This document shows, in pieces, positions 1 through 6,139 of a stretch of DNA of 25,289 nt (position 1 is its first letter; the number at the start of each line of letters is the position of its first letter). This DNA is from DASRIA01 sp038203635 (GTDB taxonomy: Bacteria; Actinomycetota; Thermoleophilia; Solirubrobacterales; JBBDJG01). The translations under genes and the position numbers were made by a program. The stretch is taken from contig JBBRDT010000050.1 in assembly GCA_038203635.1 (NCBI GenBank), forward strand, positions 1 to 25,289, in the 5' to 3' direction. Below the pieces are notes generated by a model. It saw only the letters and a program-made list of their open reading frames with translations. It was not told the origin of the DNA and searched no databases.

Positions 1-528
1 GACGGCAACTTCGAGATCTACGTCATGGATGCCAACGGTGCGAACCAGACACGGATCACCACCAGCGCGGGCGACGATCTCAGCCCCACCTGGTCGGCGG
101 ACGGCACCAAGCTCGCGTTCACGAGTTTCCGCGACGGCAACTACGAGATCTACACGATGAACGCAGACGGCACCGGCCAGACGCGGATCACGAACAATGC
201 TGCGGCCGACGTGGCGCCCGCCTGGTCGCCGGACGGCACCAAGATCGTCTTCGGCAGCCTGCGTGACGGCAACTCCGAGCTCTACACCATGAGCAGCAAC
301 GGCACGGGCGTGACGCGGATCACGACCAACGCGGCGGTCGACGGCCAGGCGAACTGGTCGCCCGACGGCACGAAGATCGCCTTCGCCACCAATCGGGACG
401 GCAACTTCGAGATCTACACCATGAACGCCGACGGCACGAGCCCGGCGCGCATAACGTCTTCAAGCAACGACGAGATGGAGCCCGGCTGGGCGCCGCACGG
501 GGGCAACATCGTGTTCCAGCACGAGTTT
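1..528 (+). repeat. Four in-frame tandem repeats of exactly 132 bp
   Basis: The motif GACGGCAACT recurs at 1, 133, 265 and 397, an exact 132-bp (44-codon) period with no indels. Each unit encodes one propeller blade. DNA identity between units is still high around the start of each unit and the WSPDGTK segment, which suggests fairly recent duplication or homogenisation. Confidence 0.85.
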
Positions 529-906
529 CCCGGTGGCACGACCAGCGAAATCACGTACTGCTCCGCCGCAGCCAGTTGTTACCAGCAGTTCACGAACATA
601 ACTGGCGGGGAGCTCGAAAAAGAAGCGGTCTTCTCGCCTGACAACGCCAAGGCGGCAACGCTGCAGGACGTCCCGCTCGCTTTCAACTTCACGTGCCTGA
701 CGACACCCGTGACCACCATTGGCAGCAGTTGCGCGACCACCACTTCGGTCGATGCCGTGCTCGGTGGGACGAGCGGCATCACGGAGGGCAAGCGGGCGAT
801 CTGGAACCTCGACGACATCGGGGTCTCCGACGGCGGCGCCGACGGGGTCGCCTCGACCACGGGCGATAACACGCTGTTCGTCAGCGACGGGCTGTTCCTG
901 CCCTGA
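1..906 (+). CDS. TolB-like PD40 beta-propeller protein, 3' part (5' end outside window)
   Basis: The reading frame is open from base 1, so the true start lies upstream; the first Met in the window (base 25) is inside a repeat and is not the start. The sequence shows four consecutive 44-residue blades, each with the pattern DGNxEIYxMxxxG...RIT...W(S/A)xDGTKIxF, which is the PD40/WD40-like repeat of TolB-type propellers. After the blades comes a domain of roughly 110 residues with several Cys, ending in a motif around TTGDNTLFVSDGLFLP. From memory, similar tails recur in secreted Thermoleophilia proteins. Such proteins are normally exported and bind protein or glycan partners; no catalytic residues are visible. 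The stop lies 4 nt from the stop of a convergent gene. The fold is secure; the function is unknown. Confidence 0.85.
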   Translation, partial: DGNFEIYVMDANGANQTRITTSAGDDLSPTWSADGTKLAFTSFRDGNYEIYTMNADGTGQTRITNNAAADVAPAWSPDGTKIVFGSLRDGNSELYTMSSNGTGVTRITTNAAVDGQANWSPDGTKIAFATNRDGNFEIYTMNADGTSPARITSSSNDEMEPGWAPHGGNIVFQHEFPGGTTSEITYCSAAASCYQQFTNITGGELEKEAVFSPDNAKAATLQDVPLAFNFTCLTTPVTTIGSSCATTTSVDAVLGGTSGITEGKRAIWNLDDIGVSDGGADGVASTTGDNTLFVSDGLFLP

Positions 907-910
907 GGGA

Positions 911-1654
911 CTAAGGCGTGGCGGGGGGAGCCGCGTCGGGCACGATCCGCGCCCAGTACAGCAGTCGCGCCGTCTCGTAGGAGCACTCGTACTGCTTCAC
1001 CGTGCTCGCCTGCAGCTGGGCATCGTTGCGCTTGTAATACTTCTCGAACTGCTTCGGCCGCGTGCTTGCCGGCGTGGCGCAGCGGCTCTTGTCGCGGCTC
1101 GCCAGCCAGGCGTTGCCCGGCGCGTCGAGGTTGACCGCGAATGCCGGCACCCACGTCACCGCCGTGAGCCCGACGTAGTCGCCGGCCTTCACCCGCAGCG
1201 GCTGGGGGAGGCGATAGCGCACCCGGCCGGGCTTGCCGAGATCCGCACGCAGCGGCTGGTTCTCGCTCTGGCGGATGAGCCTGAACCGCGCCCCTTTCCC
1301 GCGGCGAAGGATTGCGATGCGAGCCGCGGGGTCTCCTCCGAACAGACCGTTGAAGGTCCTGATCTGGGTGCTTCGGAGCTTGGGCAGCTTCAGCCACCAT
1401 GCGACTACCTGGCCGGAGACCGGCGCCTTGAACGGATGTTCGACCCCGGAGGCTCGCATCTGGATCCCGGTCACCCGGGCGACGACCTCGCATTTGTCCG
1501 GCGCCGGGCACCCGGACGCGGGATAGTCGGGGGTCTTTCCGAGCACGATCGACGCCGACGCATGCTGGCTGTGATCGGTGGTGGCAAGCGCTGTTGCCGC
1601 AAAGGCGCCCGCGGCGACAGCCGCGAGCAGGCCATGTAGAAACTTGGATGGCAT
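911..1654 (-). CDS. Secreted protein of unknown function
   Basis: The product is 247 residues from an ATG at 1654, preceded by an AAGGGG Shine-Dalgarno 4 nt upstream; an in-frame start at 1693 would add 13 residues ahead of the signal peptide and is less likely. The N-terminus (MPSKFLHGLLAAVAAGAFAATALA) reads as a Sec signal peptide cleaved near an Ala-x-Ala. The mature part looks beta-rich, with four well separated Cys (in contexts GCPAPDKCE, SRCATP, YECSYE) that could form two disulfides. I do not recognise the family. The gene stands alone, convergent with the propeller gene and divergent from the amidase operon. Confidence 0.75.
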   Translation of the reverse strand: MPSKFLHGLLAAVAAGAFAATALATTDHSQHASASIVLGKTPDYPASGCPAPDKCEVVARVTGIQMRASGVEHPFKAPVSGQVVAWWLKLPKLRSTQIRTFNGLFGGDPAARIAILRRGKGARFRLIRQSENQPLRADLGKPGRVRYRLPQPLRVKAGDYVGLTAVTWVPAFAVNLDAPGNAWLASRDKSRCATPASTRPKQFEKYYKRNDAQLQASTVKQYECSYETARLLYWARIVPDAAPPATP

Positions 1655-1714
1655 CAGGCCCCTTAACACGTGTTCGTGCTGCAAGTTCCGCATGCCGGAC
1701 AGTCTTTCGCGGTC

Positions 1715-1730
1715 GAGGCCCGTGGGCCTC
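1715..1730. promoter_or_regulatory. 16-bp inverted repeat in a divergent intergenic region
   Basis: GAGGCCCGTGGGCCTC is a near-perfect palindrome (7-bp arms). It lies in the 134-bp gap between the secreted-protein gene (minus) and the amidase operon (plus). It could be an operator or a leader hairpin. No clear -10 box was found beside it. Confidence 0.3.
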
Positions 1731-1788
1731 CCGCCCTCGCCGGCACGGGCGTGTCCCTTTCACGGTACCTCGCGATAGGGTTGCCGCG

Positions 1789-2004
1789 ATGGTGGGAGAG
1801 GACTTTCGGGAATACGCACGTGTGGCGCTGGGCCGCATGGGCATCGAGGTGGACGAGGTCGACCTGGCCGTGATGACCGTCGCGGAGAGCGTCTACGGCC
1901 CCGAGCGCGAGGCACTGCTGGCGGCGGACTTCAGCCAGACCCCCTACGAGCACGACCTCGACCCGTCCAGGGCTCCCAGCGACGCCGGGACCGCCGGGCG
2001 GTGA
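1789..2004 (+). CDS. Small GatC/AtzG-like amidase partner protein
   Basis: The product is 71 residues from an ATG at 1789 with AGGG 8 nt upstream. Its stop overlaps the GTG start of the amidase (GTGA), so the two are probably translationally coupled. The protein begins with a predicted helix (EDFREYARVALGRMGIEVDEVDLAVMTVAESVYG) and ends in an extended acidic and proline-containing tail (HDLDPSRAPSD). Small helical proteins with an extended tail located beside an amidase are typical of GatC and of the AtzG-like partners of AtzE-type amidases, where the tail wraps round the amidase. The family assignment rests on context and overall shape rather than on a strong motif. The longer in-frame extension back to 1594 runs antisense through the neighbouring gene and is not credible. 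Confidence 0.65.
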   Translation: MVGEDFREYARVALGRMGIEVDEVDLAVMTVAESVYGPEREALLAADFSQTPYEHDLDPSRAPSDAGTAGR

Positions 2005-3371
2005 GCACCGCAGCCGAGCACCCGCAGGACCTGACGCTGCGCGAGCAGGCCCGCGCGGTCGCCGCGGGTGAGCTCGACGCGACGGAGCTCCTCGACGCGA
2101 CGCTGAGCCGCATCGAGGAGCGCGACGGACCGGTCAACTCGATCGCCGACGTGTTCGCGTCCGAGTCCGCGCGCATGCTGAGCGAGGCTCCCGAGGGACC
2201 GCTCCACGGCGTCCCGATCGCCGTCAAGGACATGTTCACCCTCCCCTGGCGCGCGCCTCGCGACGGAGCGCTTCGAAACCTCCAGGGTTTCGGGCAGGGC
2301 GAGTCCGCCGTCTACAGGCGCCTGCGCGACGCGGGTGCGGTGATCGTGGCCGTCACCAACATGCACGAGTTCGGCGCGGGCTCCACCGGGCATCTCTCGG
2401 TCTATGGCCCGTGCGCAACGCCCTGGGACACATCGCGCTGCGCCGGGGGCTCGTCGGGCGGCTCCGGCGCCGCCGTCGCTGCGCGCCTCGTCGCCGGAGC
2501 GGTGGGGACCGATGGTGGCGGCTCGATCCGCTACCCCGCCGCCTACTGTGGGATCACAGGCCTGAAGTTCACCTGGGGCGTCGTGCCGCCGGACGGCTAC
2601 ACACACGGGCACGCGTCACTGGGCGCGCCCGGGCCGATGTGCCGGGATGCCGCCGATGCGCGCCTGCTGGGAGAGGCTCTGGCGGGCCGGCCGCTCGACC
2701 AGCGGCGTGCAACGAACCTGCGGCTCGGCATCGTGCGAACGTTCTGGGAGGACATCGACCCGGAGGTGCACGAGCACTGCGAGCAGGCGATCGAGAGGCT
2801 GCGCGAGAGTGGCATGACCGTCACGGAGGTGGAGCTGCAGGGCACGGAGTTCGTGCGGATCGCGACGGTCCTGCGACTCGGTCTTGAGGGCGACCCGTTC
2901 GTGAAGTCCGAGATCTGGGAGGAGATACAGGGCGACGTTTCCCCGGTCGGCCGCGCCCTTGCGAAGTACCTCAGCCTGGCTCCCGCCACCGCGCTGGTCC
3001 GGACCGACCTCGTCCGGGCTCAGCTTCGCCGCTCGCTCGCCAGGGCCTTCGGGCACGCCGACGTGCTTGCCTGGCCGATGGTCCCCGCTCCCGCACCGCC
3101 GATCGAGGACCCACGCGTCCGCCTGCCCTCCGGAGAGGTGCCGGCCGACTACGGCAACGTGCGCCAGGGCGGCATCGGCAACCTCGCCGGAGTGCCGGCG
3201 CTCTCGGCGCCGTGCGGCTTCACCCGCGAGGGCCTACCCGTCGCGCTTCACCTCGTCGCCCACTGGGGCGAGGACGAGCGCCTGCTGGACGTCGCCGAGC
3301 TGCTGGAGCAGGCGACGGAACGGCGTTACGTGGACGCGGTACCGCCGCTCGCGCAGAAGACGCCAGCCTGA
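2001..3371 (+). CDS. Amidase signature family enzyme
   Basis: The product is 456 residues from a GTG start. The amidase-signature Ser-cisSer-Lys triad is visible: Lys76 in GVPIAVKD, the cis-Ser at Ser151 in the GGSSGGSG motif, and the nucleophile Ser175 in TDGGGSIRYPAA. The 24-residue spacing between the two serines matches the family. The enzyme should hydrolyse a carboxamide, but the substrate cannot be read from sequence. It lacks the neighbourhood of gatA (no gatB here), so it is more likely a catabolic or biuret/allophanate-type or general amidase than the tRNA amidotransferase. It follows the small GatC-like gene with a 4-nt overlap, and its stop lies 1 nt from the stop of the convergent infA. 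Confidence 0.9.
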   Translation: MSTAAEHPQDLTLREQARAVAAGELDATELLDATLSRIEERDGPVNSIADVFASESARMLSEAPEGPLHGVPIAVKDMFTLPWRAPRDGALRNLQGFGQGESAVYRRLRDAGAVIVAVTNMHEFGAGSTGHLSVYGPCATPWDTSRCAGGSSGGSGAAVAARLVAGAVGTDGGGSIRYPAAYCGITGLKFTWGVVPPDGYTHGHASLGAPGPMCRDAADARLLGEALAGRPLDQRRATNLRLGIVRTFWEDIDPEVHEHCEQAIERLRESGMTVTEVELQGTEFVRIATVLRLGLEGDPFVKSEIWEEIQGDVSPVGRALAKYLSLAPATALVRTDLVRAQLRRSLARAFGHADVLAWPMVPAPAPPIEDPRVRLPSGEVPADYGNVRQGGIGNLAGVPALSAPCGFTREGLPVALHLVAHWGEDERLLDVAELLEQATERRYVDAVPPLAQKTPA

Positions 3372-3372
3372 C

Positions 3373-3591
3373 CTATTTGTAGCGGTAGGTGATGCGGCCG
3401 CGCTCGAGGTCGTAGGGCGACAGCTCGATCTTCACGCGGTCGCCGGGCAGGATGCGGATGTAGTGCCGGCGCATCTTGCCTGAGATGTGACCCAGCACCA
3501 TGTGCTCGTTGTCGAGCTTGACGCGGAACATCGTGTTGGGGAGGGCCTCGACGATCTCGCCCTCCATCTCGATCTTTTCTTCCTTGCCCAT
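3373..3591 (-). CDS. infA: Translation initiation factor IF-1
   Basis: The product is 72 residues, the normal IF-1 length. The sequence follows the family from end to end: the N-terminal MEGEIVEALPNTMFRVKL strand region, the central GHISGKMRRHYIRILPGDRV block of the OB fold, and the terminal LERGRITYRYK. IF-1 binds the 30S A site with IF-2 and IF-3 during initiation. The usual location in Actinobacteria is between map and rpmJ, next to rpsM; here it stands after a HIT-family gene, 21 nt downstream of that gene's stop and probably co-transcribed with it. It is either a relocated sole copy or a second copy; the window cannot decide. Confidence 0.95.
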   Translation of the reverse strand: MGKEEKIEMEGEIVEALPNTMFRVKLDNEHMVLGHISGKMRRHYIRILPGDRVKIELSPYDLERGRITYRYK

Positions 3592-3612
3592 TCCGGCGAC
3601 AGGTTACTAGCG

Positions 3613-4029
3613 TCAACCCCGGATTTCGGCCGCGACGCGCTTCAGCTCTTCGGGATCGGCCGGTTGCGGCAGCCACGGGAGCTGCAACGGATCGTCCTTG
3701 TACCTCGGAATCACGTGCACGTGGAAGTGAAAGATCGACTGCCACGCGGCCTTGCCGATGTTGTGCAGGATGTTGAACCCCTCGGGCTGGAGCGTGTCCC
3801 GCATCCTGTGAACGACGCGCCGCACGGTCTTCATCGCCGCCATCAGATCCTTGTCGCTCAGCTCGAGCAGGTTCTCGGCATGCGTGCGCGTGATCACGAC
3901 GACGTGGCCGCGCGTCGCCGGGTTGATGTCCATGACCGTCAGCGTGTCGTCGTCGGAGTCGACGACCTCACTCGGGATCTCGCCCGCGATCACCTTGCAG
4001 AAGATGCACTGAACCTGGGGGTCGGCCAC
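3613..4029 (-). CDS. HIT-family nucleotide hydrolase/transferase (HINT-like)
   Basis: The product is 138 residues from a GTG start. The histidine-triad motif HFHVHVIPR lies at residues 101-109, with His103 as the expected nucleophile. The N-terminal CIFCKVI (Cys8, Cys11) is the zinc-binding CxxC found in many bacterial HINT proteins. These enzymes hydrolyse AMP-lysine or other nucleoside phosphoramidates; the cellular substrate is not deducible here. It is the first gene of a likely two-gene unit with infA. A TATAAG box ends 10 nt upstream of the start, so the transcript could be almost leaderless. Confidence 0.92.
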   Translation of the reverse strand: MADPQVQCIFCKVIAGEIPSEVVDSDDDTLTVMDINPATRGHVVVITRTHAENLLELSDKDLMAAMKTVRRVVHRMRDTLQPEGFNILHNIGKAAWQSIFHFHVHVIPRYKDDPLQLPWLPQPADPEELKRVAAEIRG

Positions 4030-4039
4030 GGCCGCGAAG

Positions 4040-4047
4040 CTTATAGA
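4040..4047. promoter_or_regulatory. Candidate divergent -10 boxes for HIT-infA and ubiG-M28
   Basis: The only AT-rich patch in the 50-nt divergent gap reads TATAAG on the minus strand (4045-4040) and TATAGA on the plus strand (4042-4047). Neither has a good -35 box at 16-18 bp. For the HIT gene the predicted start of transcription would fall about 4 nt before the GTG. This is a weak, sequence-only call. Confidence 0.3.
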
Positions 4048-4079
4048 CGCACACGGCGACAGGATCAGGCAGCTTGACT

Positions 4080-4871
4080 ATGCTGCGCGCGCCCATGCCT
4101 GTCGACAACCAGCTCTACGACCGCCTCGGGAGCACCTGGTGGGACGAGAATGCCCTGCTCGGGCTCCTGCGGACGAGCATCAACCCTGGGCGATTCGGAT
4201 ACATGCGCCGGATCCTGACGCGCGAGCTGGGGATCGACCCACAGGGCAAGCTGGCGCTCGACGTGGGCTGCGGCGGCGGCCTGCTGGCGGAGGAGTTTGC
4301 CGCGCTGGGCTGCCGCGTCACGGGCGTGGACCCATCGGCCGAGTCGCTCGCCACCGCCCGCGCCCACGCTGCTTCCAGCGGCCTCGAGATCGAATACGTC
4401 GAAGCCACCGCCGAGCGGCTGCCCTTCGAGGACGGCGCCTTCGACATCGTCTACTGCTGCGACGTGCTCGAGCACGTCGACGATCTGCAGCGCACGCTCG
4501 ACGAGAGCGCGCGCGTGCTGAAGCCCGGCGGCCTCTACATGTTCGACACGATCAATCGCACGCGCCGCAGCAAGCTCGTGATCATCAAGCTGTTCCAGGA
4601 GTGGCGGTCCACCGCGCTGATGGAGCCGAACCTGCACGACTGGGACATGTTCATCAAACCCGCCGAGCTCGTCGCCGCACTCGGGCGTGCCGGTCTCGAC
4701 AACCGCGACCTCCAGGGCATCGGCCCGGCGCGCAACCCGGTCTCCATGATCCGCGACATGCGCAGACGGGCGCGGGGGGAGATGTCCTTCTCGGAGTTCG
4801 GGACCCGCAACAAGATGCGCGAGCAGCGCGACCGGTCGCTGCTCTATGCCGGATACGCCGTCAAGCGATGA
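4080..4871 (+). CDS. UbiG-like SAM-dependent methyltransferase
   Basis: The product is 263 residues from an ATG at 4080 with AGG 10 nt upstream; a TTG at 4074 and an ATG at 4095 are alternatives. The class I methyltransferase motif I is LDVGCGGGLLAEE (residues about 59-72), followed by the acidic end of strand 2 (VTGVDPS) and the post-I and motif II region (FDIVYCCDVLEHV, VLKPGGLYMFDTINR). The block HDWDMFIKPAELVAAL is close to the FIKPAEL region of UbiG, the O-methyltransferase of ubiquinone synthesis. Actinobacteria normally use menaquinone, so the acceptor is probably another polyprenyl phenol or quinol or something unrelated, and I do not assign the gene symbol. The stop overlaps the M28 peptidase start (ATGA). 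Confidence 0.8.
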   Translation: MLRAPMPVDNQLYDRLGSTWWDENALLGLLRTSINPGRFGYMRRILTRELGIDPQGKLALDVGCGGGLLAEEFAALGCRVTGVDPSAESLATARAHAASSGLEIEYVEATAERLPFEDGAFDIVYCCDVLEHVDDLQRTLDESARVLKPGGLYMFDTINRTRRSKLVIIKLFQEWRSTALMEPNLHDWDMFIKPAELVAALGRAGLDNRDLQGIGPARNPVSMIRDMRRRARGEMSFSEFGTRNKMREQRDRSLLYAGYAVKR

Positions 4872-6076
4872 CCGTCACGGTGCCCGAGCGGATCCCGGCG
4901 CCGCCGGCCGACCGCCTCCGCGCCCAGCTGTCCGAGTTGGCGGCGATCCACCGGCCGTCGGCCTCCGCCGGTGAGCGCCAGGCGGCGGAGTGGGCGCTCG
5001 CGCGGCTGCGCGAGCACGGTGCCAATGGAAGGATCGATACCGAGCGGGTGCATGGCGACTACTGGAGCCCGCTCGCGCTGCTGAGCGCCGCGGGCGCGGC
5101 GGGCGCGCTGATCGGTAGTCGCCACCGGCGTGTGGGCGCCGCCCTGTCCGCGCTGGCCGCGGCGGGAGTATGGGACGACATCACGGGCGGCTCACACCAC
5201 GTTCGCCGCCTGCTGCCGCGGCGCGAGACCTTCAACGTCGTCGCCGAGATCGGCCCTGACGACGCCCGCCGCACGGTCGTGCTCGTCGCCCATCACGACG
5301 CCGCGAAGTCGGGGCTGATCTTCCATCCGGGCATCCCGGCGTTCGCCTGGCGCCGCTTTCCATCGTTGATCGAGCGCAGCGACACGAGCCCGCCGCTGAT
5401 GTGGCCGGTGTTCGCAGGCCCGGCGCTCGCCGCCGCCGGCGCGCTGACCGGAAGTCGCGCACTGTGCGGCGCTGGAGGCGTCGTGTCCGCCGGATCGGCC
5501 GCGGTGTTCGCGCAGATCGGCTCGACCCGCACGGTGCCGGGCGCGAACGACAACGGCACCGGGGTGATCGCGCTGATCGAGGTGGCGCGGCGGCTGGCCG
5601 CGCAGCCGACCTCGTCGGTACGCGTGCTGCTGGTGTCGACCGGGTCGGAGGAGTCGTTCATGGAGGGCATGCAGGCCTTCATGCGCCGCCACGCTCCATC
5701 CCTGCCGCGCGAGGACACCTTCTTCCTGGCGGTGGACACGATCGGCTCGCCGCACCTGACCGCAATTCGCGGCGAGGGCATGCTCTACATGAACGAGTAC
5801 CCGCGGGCCGGGCTCGACGTGGTCGACTCCGTCGCACAGGAGCTCGGAGTCTGGCTGTTCCCCAACCTGCGGCTGCGCAACGCGACCGACGGGCTGCACG
5901 CGCTCAAGCAGGACTACACGTGCGCGTGCCTCGGGTCCGTGACCGACTACAAGGCGCCTGCGAACTATCACTGGCGCACCGACACGCCGGAGCACGTGGA
6001 CTACGGCACGTTCGCCGACGGCGTACGCCTGTGCGAGGGAATCGTGCGCCGCCTCGACGCCCGCTGGCTCGGATAA
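4868..6076 (+). CDS. M28-family zinc metallopeptidase with hydrophobic insertions
   Basis: The product is 402 residues. The ATG at 4868 overlaps the upstream stop, and the long in-frame extension through the methyltransferase gene is spurious. The M28 metal ligands are all visible: His142/Asp144 in AHHDAAKSG, Asp228 in GANDNGTG, the Glu261-Glu262 pair in GSEESF, Asp290 in AVDTIGS and His368 in NYHWRTDTPEH. The active-site core is therefore complete and an aminopeptidase-type activity is likely. There are two hydrophobic stretches, around residues 66-100 and 178-216. The second is inserted between the first and second ligand blocks, and together they could anchor the protein to the membrane. 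No signal peptide is seen. It is co-transcribed with the UbiG-like gene and followed by a strong terminator. Confidence 0.88.
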   Translation: MTVTVPERIPAPPADRLRAQLSELAAIHRPSASAGERQAAEWALARLREHGANGRIDTERVHGDYWSPLALLSAAGAAGALIGSRHRRVGAALSALAAAGVWDDITGGSHHVRRLLPRRETFNVVAEIGPDDARRTVVLVAHHDAAKSGLIFHPGIPAFAWRRFPSLIERSDTSPPLMWPVFAGPALAAAGALTGSRALCGAGGVVSAGSAAVFAQIGSTRTVPGANDNGTGVIALIEVARRLAAQPTSSVRVLLVSTGSEESFMEGMQAFMRRHAPSLPREDTFFLAVDTIGSPHLTAIRGEGMLYMNEYPRAGLDVVDSVAQELGVWLFPNLRLRNATDGLHALKQDYTCACLGSVTDYKAPANYHWRTDTPEHVDYGTFADGVRLCEGIVRRLDARWLG

Positions 6077-6083
6077 TTGCCAC

Positions 6084-6114
6084 CGGGATTTCCGCCTAAG
6101 GAAATCCCGTTTTT
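6084..6114 (+). terminator. Intrinsic terminator, 10-bp perfect stem plus T tract
   Basis: CGGGATTTCC (6084-6093), loop GCCTAA, then GGAAATCCCG (6100-6109), followed by five T residues (6110-6114). It lies 7 nt after the stop of the M28 gene, in the correct orientation for that operon. The stem-loop also belongs to the TTCCGSCTAAGGAA family seen twice more in this window. Confidence 0.9.
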
Positions 6115-6117
6115 CTC

Positions 6118-6135
6118 TAGCCGGAAATCCCGGCT
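6118..6135 (-). repeat. Inverted partial copy of the adjacent stem-loop
   Basis: The reverse complement of 6118-6133 reads CCGGGATTTCCGGCTA and matches 6083-6098 on the plus strand at 15 of 16 positions. By itself it can also fold (AGCCGG, 5-nt loop, CCGGCT at 6119-6135). It ends 4 nt from the stop of the minus-strand nucleotidyltransferase gene, so the two halves form a mosaic at a convergent junction. Confidence 0.7.
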
Positions 6136-6139
6136 GCGG

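Noticed and set aside
579..1844. 421-residue minus-strand ORF overlapping the propeller and secreted-protein genes
   Set aside because: It crosses two better supported genes and is Arg/Pro-rich shadow sequence.
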